This document shows, piece by piece, positions 53,803 to 64,000 of a DNA stretch of 64,000 bases; position 1 is the first letter of the stretch, and every line of letters starts with the position of its first letter. Source of the stretch: Neovahlkampfia damariscottae (taxonomy: Eukaryota > Heterolobosea > Selenaionea > Neovahlkampfiida > Neovahlkampfiidae); contig JABLTG010000004.1 in NCBI GenBank assembly GCA_016618085.1, positions 1 to 64,000 on the forward strand, read 5' to 3'. The position numbers and the translations under genes are program-made. Below the pieces are notes generated by a model. The model was not told the origin of the DNA, did no database searches, and saw only the letters and a list, made by a program, of their open reading frames with translations.

Positions 53803-53927
53803 GATTGGACAAAAAAAAAAAAAAAATGGCGGTCAAAACAGATTTCATTGAATTATAAAACTTTATTTTTTAAAGAAACTCAGAAGTTTCTTTGATTTCT
53901 TCCACTTTTTTTGTCATCCAATTAGAA
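53803..53927. promoter_or_regulatory. Divergent promoter region between the PP1-motif gene and NBAS
   Basis: A 125-bp spacer with ATTGGAC two bases from the leftward ATG and CCAAT at 53918-53922 just before the rightward ATG. A GACCGCC (minus strand, near 53828-53834), similar to the CCGCC core of the KNL1 and SMC4 sites, lies behind an A-run. Confidence 0.4.
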
Positions 53928-56900
53928 ATGTCCAAAATTTTGTATGAAGTTGAAGAATACCCACTAAAGAAATTGAAAAAATTTGTTACATCAGAATCAA
54001 ATGAAAAAAGCATTTTTATCAAAGCTTTCAATGGTAAAATCAATTCCTAAATTAAATAAAATACAGGTTTGAGATGCAAAAACGAACCAGATAATTTAAA
54101 GTCACTTTTAGATATTAATGAATGGGATATTACAATTTCAGAAGATGGAACAACATTATCTATTTTACAAGAAGATGATTTGATCATAAAAACTATTCAA
54201 AATGAAACTTTGAAAACAACAGCAACCTTCAAACGTAAAAAAAAAAAATTTTCAAATTATTTTCAGTTCCAAAAGATGATAAAAAACATTTAAGAAAAAT
54301 TTTCATCTCAAAAAACGGAGAAACAATTGTTTCATACACAAACCAAAATCAAATTTTATTTTTTTCAAAAAAGAAAAAACAACTTTTTAGAAAAATTTCG
54401 TTGACTGATTTCATAAAAAATGGTTTATTGAAGAATTTGTTCGTTTTAAATCAGTAAGAACTTTTTTTTTTGTTTTATTTTTTTAGTGATGAAATTATTT
54501 TGTTGGTTGGAAATGAGATGATAAAATTTGAAAAAGAAATTTGTTTTAGAATGAATTTAAATGAACTATTAACACCTATTTTTTCATTTGATTTGAAAGA
54601 TGACTCTTTATTCATCACAACTCAAGAATCCAATAATAAAATCAGATTGAAAAATACATCATTGGATAAAATTGAATTCATTAAAATTCCACAAGGTGGA
54701 GAATATGAAACACAGAATTCAACAATTATCAAAACATTAACATCTCCAAATCAAAAAATAATTGCTGTTTTGGATGTTCAACAACATTTACAATTCTTTT
54801 CTTTTGAAAATAAAAAATCACAAAAATTGAAGTTTGAATTTACCTCCATTTTAGATTTCATTTGGTGGAATGATGAATCTATTGTTTTATTAACAGATGA
54901 ATATGAAATGAAATTGATTAATTTAAAAACAAATGATTCTTTAATTGAAGAAGAAAAATTGGAATTAGCAGGTTTATCAAAATTTACAAAAGTTATTGAT
55001 GGAAACTTATATTTTTTAGAATGTGAAGTTGAAGATGTAATTGAAGTTATGCCAGAAAGAGGAAATATATTTTATGGTGTTTATCAATTATTCTATTCAA
55101 TGGTTTATCCAGAAAAAGAAAAAACATTTCAATATTCATTATTTTACAAGTTGATTGGATTCAAAGAAAAAAAACCAATTTCTGTTCTTGTAGAATTACT
55201 TAAAAATCAAAAATATACTGAAGCAATAGCTTATGCAAAATTTTACAAATTAAGTGATGATTTGATTTTCAAATATCAATGGAATGATTCTGAAAAAGAG
55301 GAAGGAGATTTTGTAATTAAAAAAATTTACTAAAACAATAGGGTTTATTGGAACAAATTGAAGACAAAGAATGGGTCATTAATGAATGTATGGAATGTTC
55401 AACAGATACAGTGGAAAAGAAAAAAGAACTTTTAAATTTTGCCGATCATCTTTGTAATAAAATGAACAGAGAAACATCAAAAATAGAAGACTTTCTTTCA
55501 AAATTAGAAACTTATCTTCAAATTCATTCATTTGACTGGGAGAAAGTAAAGAAATTTTGTGACACAGATTTATTTGAATCCATTGAATTATTTTCATCAG
55601 AAGAGAATTTTTCAGCAATTGAAGTTATTTTCACAAGACATTCAGAAGAAGTATTACCAAAATATCTTGAAATTTTATCATCCATTTCTGAAGTAACTGA
55701 TCCTTTTTCTTATGAAAATTTACTTCCAAAATACAAAAATGATCAATTAGTTCCTTGGCAATGTTTGGAAGGAAAATTTGAATTTGAATATGATAAAAAA
55801 TCAATTACAAATTGGTATATTTCAAGAGCTTATGAAATTGAAAGCAAATGTGGTTTTATAAACAATTCACTTGCTTTATTAGAAATTGGTATGAAAAATA
55901 ATGTTATTGGTTTAGAATCATTATATTACATTGTATCTAGTGTGAATTATCAAGTCTATGAATGTAATTCTGATATAACCATTAAAGATTTTGAAAACTT
56001 AAACGATAAAGAAAAAATTGAATTGTTATTGTCAAATGTATCACAAGAAAAAGATATAATATTTGATATCATTTCCAACAAAGCAAAAGAATTCTTAAAC
56101 AAAGATAAAAAAACAGGAAAAGGTATCCATATGATTTATTTACATATTTCAATAGATTCATTTCTTTATGATTTAATGATGAGATTTGCAATATGTGATT
56201 TTTCAATTTGTCATTATATTTTTATTGAAAATCAAAAAGGAAACGAATCAATTTTTCCAGATGATAAAACTCATCAACAAATTGCAATGGATTGTATTTA
56301 TCAATCAAATGCTTCAGATCAATGGAAACAAGTAAAAGATATTTTCAAAACAATACCAGAACCTCAAGAAAAACATTTAGTGTCTGAATATCAAACATTA
56401 GAAAACCGCTTAAACTCAATTGAAATATTATCTGAATAGTAGTTTTGTTTTACTTGTAACTTTTTCTAGTGATTGTTTCATTTTACCAAAACTTATCATA
56501 AATTTTGAAAAAGGTCAAAAGTCAAGAAATTTGTTCTTGAAAATGATCAAATATGTATCTGCTTTTTTTTTGGTTTTAACATGGTTTTTAGTGTGTTAGA
56601 AAATCATATTCAGAAATGAAATTCAAAAATCTTTTGACTGATTTGATTCAAATTCATTCAATACTTTTCATCAATGTTTCAGAGGAATTTATTCATGAAG
56701 AATTTTTGAAAGGTTGTTGTGAAGCATCACGTAAGAATATTCTATTTATAACTTGTTAGATTTTCAATTGGTTTTGGATTATATCTTTATTGACAAGATT
56801 ATATCTTTAGAAATTGCAGATGAAATTCTTTATGAAACAACTAAACATTTAGTCAATTCTATTAATTCAACAAATGATAAATCAATAGATTTAGCTTTAA

Positions 56901-59900
56901 ATTGTGTTAAAGCACATTCTAAATTGAACATAATCGATTTGAAATGGGAAATGGAAGAAAATCTATTAAAAATTGTTGGAATCATCAAAAAATTCAAAAA
57001 CTACAAATTACCAGTGCAAATGAGATATATTGATAATAAAATGATTATCATTGAAGACATATTGGAAAATAATGAAGATTCTTACAAAAATTCAAATTCA
57101 ATTCAAAAAATTGCTGATTTTTTGAATGTTGGAAATATCATGCCTTTAATTATTGACCACGCAATTTTAGATGAAAATTTTGATTTTGCAATAATGAAAA
57201 TTAAAGAATCAATGGAAGAAAATGATGAAATATCATTTCATCTATGTGAGAAATTACTTCAAATGAATCAAATCAAAGATGATGAAAAATCAGAACTTGT
57301 TTCTTATGCATTAAAACATTGTCCAATCGAAATGATTTCGACATTTGTTAAATATTCAAAAGAGATTGAATTAAAAAAATCAAAAGAAATTTCTACAGAA
57401 TCCAAAAACAAAAAATTCTTTTTTGTTGATCCTTTTTATTCAAATCAAAATTTAATCATTGGCACAGAAATTCAAGATCTGAAATTTTCTCAAAATGAAG
57501 AAGTATCAAAATTCTGCAATATTCAGCATTCAAAACATTTAGAATTTCAAGAAGAAATGATTTCTTTCGCAATTCAATTTTTTTCCATGGAGTTGTCCAT
57601 AGATGAAATGAAACAATTTTTTGATGATTTATATTCTGAAGAGAATGGTGAACAAATTTGTTCATTAGCTACTTACATATTTGCTTTGAAATCAATCCAA
57701 CAAAAAGATGAAAATCTTGAAGAAAATATGATCAAAGAACCAAAAGAGTTAATCAATCATGTAACAACAAAAAATCCAGATGATGAAGTAACTAAATTGA
57801 TCAAATATTTTCAAGCAAAAAAAATCAAATCTATTAACAATAATGAATTGAAATCTTATTTGAATTCTGTTGATTTATCAGAATTTAAAAAAAATCAAGA
57901 ATATCGAAGGGAATGTATTTCTAAAATTTCAAATTCTTCTGATGTCAAAGATTATGAATATGCAATGAAATTATCAAAAGAGTTTGATATAGATTCTTAT
58001 GAACCAACATTGAATTATGTGAAGAATTTATTAGATTCAAAATTTTACAAAGGTTCAATTGAAATTCAAAATGAGATTATATTATTATCTGATGAGATAT
58101 TAAAGAAAAATGTTGATAAATCTTTGGAATTGATAAACCAACAATTCAAAAATATTGATTCTAACAATGCAGATCAAGTTTTGTTTTTTTTTGAAATTTT
58201 TTATATTTTAGATTCAAAAAATTCAAAAATACCATTGTACAAGAATTTGATAGTGAAATTGAAAGATTTTGATTTGGACTTTTTATCATTTTTCTTTGCC
58301 AATTCATCCGAAGATGTTTATGAAATTTTTAAAGATATTTTGAATGATAAGAATTTGGAAACATTTTTGGAGATTCTTTCTTTATTAGATTTCATCAAAA
58401 AGGAAACTATTTTGAAATTGTTTATTCAAAATCATTTACATCAGTATAACGAAACTCCAAAAGATAAATTGAAAAAAGTCGAAAAATTCTTTTTTCAACT
58501 TCAAACTGAAAAAGATGATTTCTTTGAAGTTTTGAATCAAATAATGGAAATGTTGAACAAAAACATATTAAAAATCGAATTCCTTCAAAAAGTCATTAAA
58601 AAAGTTAAAGCATTCACTGTGGAAATGAAAAAAATTTTATTAATTTTGAAGTTGACAGAAAACTATTCTGGAAATGTAAATTTTGAAAATTTTATATTCA
58701 AACAACTTATTAATGATGAAATTACAATTTTAGATTCCGTTTTTCAAGTGGTAATTTTAAAGAGAGATACAGAATTGATTGAAGAGTATTTGAATGATTT
58801 GAAAGATATTCACTATGAAGTTTTTTCAAAAGGTGAAAATGATGAAAAATATTTACAACTTGGTATATCTGAAGCATATGAACAAACTATATTATTCTTA
58901 TTAACAAAATTAGAAAAGTAATTTCATATTGTATATTCAATTCTTACCTCTAGTTCCAAAAACTTTATTCAATTGGATAACGCAATAGATGATGATTATT
59001 TAAATGTTAAGATGGAAAATTGGAATGATTTATCTCATGAAAATTGTTTGATCTTTTTTGAATTAATTTTAATTGAACTCTCTTCTTCATTTGATGATTT
59101 TGTTGAAAATTCATTTTCATTGGTTGAAGATTTCATTGAAAAAGAGGAAATTAATAAAATTCCAAAATTAAACGTTTTAAGTATTGCCATGAAGTATATT
59201 CAAGAAATAGATGATTCAATGTTGATTGAATTTAAAATCAAAAATGAGTTTGAAAATTTGAATATAAAAAATATTGATTGCCAAAACTGGGAGGAAAATT
59301 TTGAAGGAATTTTGACAAAATCAAAAAATGAAAGTGACATTAAATCAGTTGTAAATCTCATTGAAATATCAAAAACAAAAAAAACCCAAGAATTTCTTGT
59401 TAGAATTGTTGATGTTTTATTTGAACTTCAATTATTCTGTTATTTGATTGAAATTCTCTTACATGAACAAATTGATGATAAAACACAAAAAAATATGTTC
59501 TTTAAATTGATTAGTGTCGATCAACCTTCTTTTGCTTTTCAATTTTCAACACAATCAAAATTCAAAAAAGTTCAAAATTTAACAATTGAACATTTGAAGT
59601 TAAAAAAGGAAAGTATACAATTTGAAGAATCATGGATTGGAAATTTGATTTTAAATGGTCATTCTATTGAAATTGTGAATTTGGATGATCATTCATTTGA
59701 TCAAATTTTGAAGTTAAATTTCGAAAAGAAAATTCAATTGAAATTAGTTTCTGATTTAATTTTGAATGATGATTATTTGCATTCTTTTGATTTTGTATCA
59801 AAAAGAGCTTATGGTTTGTCAGATTACTTGATGGAATTTTCAAATTGCTTGTTGATGGTGGAATTATTTTTGAAGAAAGAAAAAGGATATGAAAAAGCAT

Positions 59901-59926
59901 TGAAAAAGATTCAACATTTAAAATAA
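53928..59926 (+). CDS. NBAS: NBAS/Sec39 homologue (Dsl1/NRZ tethering complex)
   Basis: Nine exons (53928-54033, 54067-54234, 54267-54453, 54487-55312, 55342-56438, 56470-56554, 56592-56730, 56760-58917, 58954-59926) give 1912 residues. The N-terminal ~430 residues form a degenerate beta-propeller. ELLKNQKYTEAIAYAKFYKL and LEQIEDKEWVINECME match the start of the NBAS Sec39 domain. TRHSEEVLPKYLEILSSISE, WYISRAYEIESKCGF and LALLEIGMKNNVIGLE follow it closely. The rest is a long alpha-solenoid with weaker similarity. NBAS/Sec39 belongs to the ER tether that captures COPI vesicles returning from the Golgi, and the metazoan protein also acts in nonsense-mediated decay. CCAATTA ends 5 bp before the ATG. 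Confidence 0.87.
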
Positions 59927-60020
59927 AACTTTTTTTGGTGTTGCGAGATATTTTTTGTATCGACAAAACTCTTTCAGTCAATACTTGTTAACTCTTCCGG
60001 AATTGACCAATCACATTTTG

Positions 60021-61088
60021 ATGGAAAATAAAAAGTTTGTATTGGGTGTTTTTGGCATTGCTAGCATTGTTGGCATTGGTTTATATTGGTTTTTTTCTGT
60101 GAATGAAGATGAAAGAAAGCAAACCAATGAACAAGAACAAAAAAAAAAAAATAAACAAGTGCTTAATCAATTTGAAACAAAAAAGAGAATTTTAAAAGAG
60201 TAAGTGAAATTCACTCAAATTTAAATTTGCCACATTTTCAAAAGAGAATCAACATCTTTGAGACAAGAAGAAAAATACGTAAAAGAAAGTTTAAAAGGTT
60301 TACAAAAAGGAAAACTTGAAATTGAAGAATTGAAAACAATAAAATCAGAAAATAATGAGAAAAAGAAAATAAAAAGCTACAAACAAAAAGAATTGAACAA
60401 AGAAAACAAAAAGAACCTCGAGAAAGAAGAAGATAAATCTTATGCTGGAGTTGTGAAAAAAACTAAAAATTCTGAAACAACAAAATCAAAAAAAAACTGT
60501 GAAAATCTAAATGAAGGGAATACAGAAAAGGAGTTGCTTCTGATCTACAAAAATTCTATTTCAATGTCTCTTTCATATTTTCTCAGAAAACATATTTACC
60601 CATTGAAAAAAGAAATAAAAAAGAAATTTGGGTGTGTTATATCATTTCAAAATGATAAAGAAGAACTTTTCATCACAGGTAATCAACCAAGTCATCGAGG
60701 CAAAACGGTGAAATTTATCAAAGAGAAATTATTTCATTTGAATTGGGAATTCATTAAAGGTGAATGGATAGAAACCGATCGAATTTACAAAGAAGAAAGG
60801 GAGAAAACAAGTGATATTCCAGCAAAAGACAGAATTTTTAAACGTGTGAATCAGTATAATGAAAAACACACCATTGATCTTCATAGTTTGTATAGAAATG
60901 AAGCAACTGAAATATTGGATGAAAAATTATCACAATTTAAGACAAAAACAAAAATTACAATCATAACAGGGAGACTCAATCATACAGAGCATAAAATACT
61001 TACAGATCATGTTGAGAAATATCTGAAAAAGAAAAATATAATGCACAACGAAGAAAAAGGTGAATTTTCGTTTTATTATCCTGAATAA
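60021..61088 (+). CDS. Membrane-anchored Smr-domain protein
   Basis: Exons 60021-60199 and 60245-61088 give 340 residues. One TM helix lies near the start (FVLGVFGIASIVGIGLYWFF). It is followed by a long Lys/Glu-rich linker and a segment resembling a KH-type fold (KKFGCVISFQNDKEELFITG). The last ~75 residues form an Smr domain: TIDLHSLYRNEATEILDEKL and ITIITGRLNHTEHKILTDHV. The DLH motif is present, but the usual GRG reads GRL. Smr domains bind or cut nucleic acid. A membrane-tethered Smr protein could act on RNA at the ER or mitochondrial surface. The site is inferred, and nuclease activity is uncertain. GACCAATCA lies just upstream of the ATG. Confidence 0.7.
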
Positions 61089-61300
61089 ACTGTGATTCTT
61101 TCATTTTTTTGAACGGAATTTATTTTCTAAATGTGAGAAAAAGAATGATTTCTTTGATAAAGGAGTTCTTCCAAACAGTATTGTAATGTTCAATTTGTGA
61201 ATGTTAGGAATTCCTGTGATTCTTGTTTATTATTAATTTTGGTGTTCGATTCTCAAACTCAATGTTTTTTTATCTAAAAAAAATGTGATATGATGAAAAT

Positions 61301-61936
61301 TTATTCAACTTTGTCAGCTTCTGGTTGACCCATAGCATCACCAATATCATCAAGTAATTGCAACATATGATAAATAATACCAGCTAAAAGTGGGAACTTG
61401 AAAAAAAATTTAAAAAATTAACAAAAAATACATAATAAGCAAATTGAAAATAGTGAACTAAAAACGCTCCAATTCCTGAAGTCAATCCTACAAACAAAAA
61501 TAAGCTGAAAACACAATAAACTTACCACGTAGATCAAAATGGAAGCCCATAGTTTGAGTGAGAAAGTTGATTGAGAGAAGAACAAAAGCCTACACAAATT
61601 AAAAAAAACCATATGACTTACAGCTCCTGACAAAAAGATTTGAACAATAGCAATTGGAACAAGAATGGATACAATACCAACAACTCCTGCAATAACATAA
61701 AAAACTGAGTTTCCAAGACCAAGTACATTGGCTATTTTAAGATTACGGTTCACTTGAGCATCTGTTACAAATCTGAAGTTTGAATGTTAATTTTTTTTTT
61801 ACTTGAAGATGAAACCTCCAACATAAGCCAATCCAAGTACAAGCATCAAAACATAAGCTATAAACAATAAAATTAAAGGCCATTGAGCAGACCATTCGGA
61901 AGGTTTGAATTTTTCTAACTTGACTTTGAAAACCAT
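61301..61936 (-). CDS. Unknown four-TM membrane protein
   Basis: Five exons (61936-61803, 61772-61622, 61589-61526, 61487-61432, 61396-61301) give 166 residues. A short basic-amphipathic start (MVFKVKLEKFKPSEWSAQW) leads into four hydrophobic helices, including LILLFIAYVLMLVLGLAYVG and VFYVIAGVVGIVSILVPIAI. A short acidic tail (LDDIGDAMGQPEADKVE) closes the protein. I do not recognise the family. The model rests on frame and hydrophobic continuity over four introns of 30-38 nt. ACCAATCA lies about 30 bp upstream of the ATG. Confidence 0.6.
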
Positions 61937-62064
61937 CAGTTCTTGAATAAAATATAAATGATTGGTGGAACATTACCCTCCAATTAAACATCCTCAATCT
62001 TTTGGATCGAAAATCATCCAAAAACAACAATAAAAAAAAAAGGAACTCAAAAATTTATTCATCT

Positions 62065-63683
62065 CTAAGAATGTTGTTCATCCCTAATAACTTTTAATTT
62101 TTCAATAGTTTCATCCATCAATTTCTTATAATTTTGCAAATGTTTAATGTACATATCAGCCATAATTTTATCAACTTTTGAACTTGGATTCATACGTTCA
62201 ATTTCAGCATCCAATTTAATAATTTCAATATTATTATGAAGAAAAGAATCCTCTTGACTATCAACTTGATTTTCATTCTTGATTTCTTCATTTTTATTTT
62301 CATATGAATTTTCAAATTGTTCTTCCTCTTGTGGATTTATTTGAATAGTATCATTTTCTTGATTCACTGAAATACCATATTGTTGAAATACATTTTGATA
62401 AATTTCATTTATTCTTTCTTGAATATTTTCATTTTGAAATTGATTCATTTCTCTTGTTGTTGGATCTATTGGACGTACAATTGGTGTATTAGTTTGTGAT
62501 CTTTCTGCAAGGTATAATTCATATTCATCTTGGTTAATAGGTGCTTTACATAAAGGACAAAAAGTTGATTCTTCCAACCAATTTCTTAAACAAGGAACTC
62601 CATGAAATAAATGTCCACAAGGTAATTTCTTTGCAGTTTCCATAGGTGCCCAACAAATAACACAATCTTGATCGACTAATTCTTCAGGTTCAGCGTTTGG
62701 AATTCTTAAAATATTAAAAAAAAAATGAAACAAACTTTGTATTCAAATGATGAACCATTTTTTGATAATTGATGAAATCTAAAGCCATTAGATATAATTT
62801 TTTTTTTTACCTTTGATTCTTTTTATTGAACTTTGTACTGTTCTATAAATATCTCTTATTAAATGAATTGGTAATCCATAAATTGCAAATAAAATGATAA
62901 AGAATGTTATATAGACTAATGATTGTGATAAATCTGAAACAATATCCAAGTAATAATTATAAACATCTTTTGAATCCCAATTTGAACTTGAATGAACTAA
63001 ATGAAAGAATAAACGTGTAAAACAAGCAATTGAAGTAATCAATAAAATTATAAACTGATGTTTGAATATTAAGACTATTTTGAATTTACCTCTGAAAGAA
63101 AGAATAATTTTACAGAAGCTCCTTCATTTAAAAGTGATGTAAAAAAATAAATTGTCAAAATTGCGTCCCAAAAAATTAAACCTGAAATAAAAAAAAAGTA
63201 TTTGAAAAAAGTTCCATTTGAAGTTTCAGGTAAACTTTCAAGCTTAAAAAAATTGTTTGTTTTTTTTTTTGTTTTACGTGTTGTACTCTCATTTTACAAA
63301 TCCAATGAAAGATTTTTAAAAAAAGGGTAATTAAGAATAAAGCTAAAACGTACATATTGGTTACACCTCTGAAAATAGTTAAAGCTAAACAACTTTCAAT
63401 TATTGTGACATATGTATTTTCAAAGACTTTTTCTTCTTCTCCTACTCTTAATTTATCAAAAAATAAACGAATAACGACTGTTCCGAAGAGTATTAATCCC
63501 AATATTGAATCATTAATCATCATAAATTTAGCCACTTTGCCTACAAAAAATTTACGAAAAAAAAAAAAACAAACTCGTAAATAATTTCAAAACGATCAAG
63601 TAGAACTGTTTATGAACAATTATATTATTCATCAACAGAAATGAGGTTATTAAAATCGAACTGATAGCGTAAACTTTGAACAT
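62065..63683 (-). CDS. HRD1: ERAD E3 ubiquitin ligase HRD1 (synoviolin)
   Basis: Six exons (63683-63575, 63540-63278, 63242-63090, 63054-62811, 62778-62736, 62704-62065) give 483 residues. Several TM helices follow HRD1: VVIRLFFDKLRVGEEEKVFE, ESCLALTIFRGVTNMYVLAL, FLKIFHWICKMRVQHLES and NEGASVKLFFLSE. The linker IPNAEPEELVDQDCVICW leads into a RING: LPCGHLFHGVPCLRNWLEES, then TFCPLC. A Gln/Glu-rich cytosolic tail with a final helix ends the protein. HRD1 forms the retrotranslocation channel and ubiquitinates misfolded ER proteins. gp78/AMFR is the nearest alternative, but its CUE domain is not seen. The RING has one extra residue (H-x3-C instead of H-x2-C). Confidence 0.9.
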
Positions 63684-63744
63684 TATTTTTTTTCTCCTCA
63701 AGACTTGAACCAAGAACAAAAAACAGATGTAAAAATTTTATTGG

Positions 63745-64000
63745 TTAATAATCTTCAACAAAATTTGAAGGAAAAAAACCTTTTGCTCCTTGGCATTCGC
63801 CGACCCACCAGTCATCTGTTCATAATTAAAATTTTTAAAATTAAAATTTACCTGCCATTTGATACACTTTGACTTCAGCACCTTCTTTCAAAGGAATTTC
63901 TGTGTCGTTAGTTGGTTCGTAATCATAAAGTGCTTTCATGACTTTTAATACAGTTTCAGGAGTTTCCATAGGAGCTAATTCTGAATCTTCTGCTTCTTCA
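63745..64000 (-). CDS. SH3-domain protein, C-terminal part (runs off the window)
   Basis: Two exons (from beyond 64000 to 63852, and 63815 to 63745) encode an acidic linker and a final SH3 domain. The domain reads KALYDYEPTNDTEIPLKEG, DDWWVGECQGAKGFFPSNFV and EDY. ALYDY, the WW pair, and the Pro and Tyr/Phe positions that form the proline-peptide groove are all present. The protein ends right after the domain, as in amphiphysin-, drebrin- or PACSIN-type adaptors of actin and endocytosis. The rest of the gene is needed to name it. Confidence 0.85.

Noticed and set aside
54470-59926. Several independent genes in the NBAS region
   Set aside because: Nine exons join in frame and follow NBAS/Sec39 order, and the internal starts lack ATG or promoter motifs.
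16813-63740. tRNA or snRNA genes in the spacers
   Set aside because: I scanned by eye for A/B boxes, T-loop GTTCGA contexts and U1/U2/U5/U6 core sequences and saw none convincing. A covariance-model scan would be decisive.

Overview
This window is AT-rich nuclear DNA from a unicellular eukaryote. It is packed with spliceosomal introns, almost all of them 25-45 nt long, GT-AG and rich in poly-T or poly-A. It uses the standard genetic code, and TAA, TGA and TAG all act as stops. Intergenic spacers are mostly 30-200 bp, and genes are often divergent pairs or nearly overlapping convergent pairs. I cannot name the organism. A protein built of DUF4116-type repeats, a BTB-kelch protein, an Arl13-like GTPase (usually a sign of cilia or flagella), COQ9 (ubiquinone, hence a mitochondrion) and secreted repeat proteins fit a free-living amoeboid or flagellate protist. 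A heterolobosean is one possibility; this is inference only. I rebuilt gene models by joining exons with conserved protein families as guides, and all the complete multi-exon models come out as whole numbers of codons.

Layout. 1-758: a broken junction of an ABCG-type ATPase fragment and a methyltransferase fragment. 0.8-4.6 kb: a membrane 2-oxoglutarate oxygenase-like protein, a secreted M14 carboxypeptidase and a Nudix hydrolase. 4.6-9.6 kb: a divergent pair, a DUF4116-repeat protein and CTR9 (Paf1 complex). 9.7-18 kb: an Arl13-like GTPase, an unknown acidic protein, the kinetochore scaffold KNL1/Spc7 with MELT-like repeats, a divergent Hsp70 without a substrate-binding domain, and an unknown acidic protein. 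18.3-24.7 kb: an LZTR1-like kelch/double-BTB protein, a 1.5 kb gene-poor island (duplicated palindrome-bearing repeat, GNAT relic, structured element), a DEAD-box helicase and a TM2-like protein. 24.9-39 kb: AP-4 epsilon, LCMT1, SMC4, a possible DNA-binding protein and a large coiled-coil/C2 protein. 39-41 kb: two secreted repeat proteins. 41.2-53.8 kb: CK2 alpha, COQ9, a GT13 glycosyltransferase with an MGAT5-like tail, two small proteins, a large ER-lumenal ATP-grasp protein ending in HDEL, mitochondrial-type malonyl-CoA:ACP transacylase, tyrosine aminotransferase, Rab geranylgeranyltransferase beta and a PP1-docking-motif protein. 53.9-64 kb: NBAS/Sec39, a membrane-anchored Smr protein, a four-TM protein, the ERAD ligase HRD1 and the end of an SH3 protein.

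Two functional themes stand out. Secretory-pathway genes are many: AP-4 epsilon, NBAS, RabGGT beta, HRD1, the GT13 enzyme and the HDEL protein. Chromosome-segregation and phosphatase genes form a second set: KNL1, SMC4, LCMT1 and proteins with PP1 docking motifs. The clearest new signals are a near-universal CCAAT/ATTGG motif just upstream of start codons, a 12-bp E2F-like site shared by KNL1 and SMC4, and the ER-resident ATP-grasp protein.
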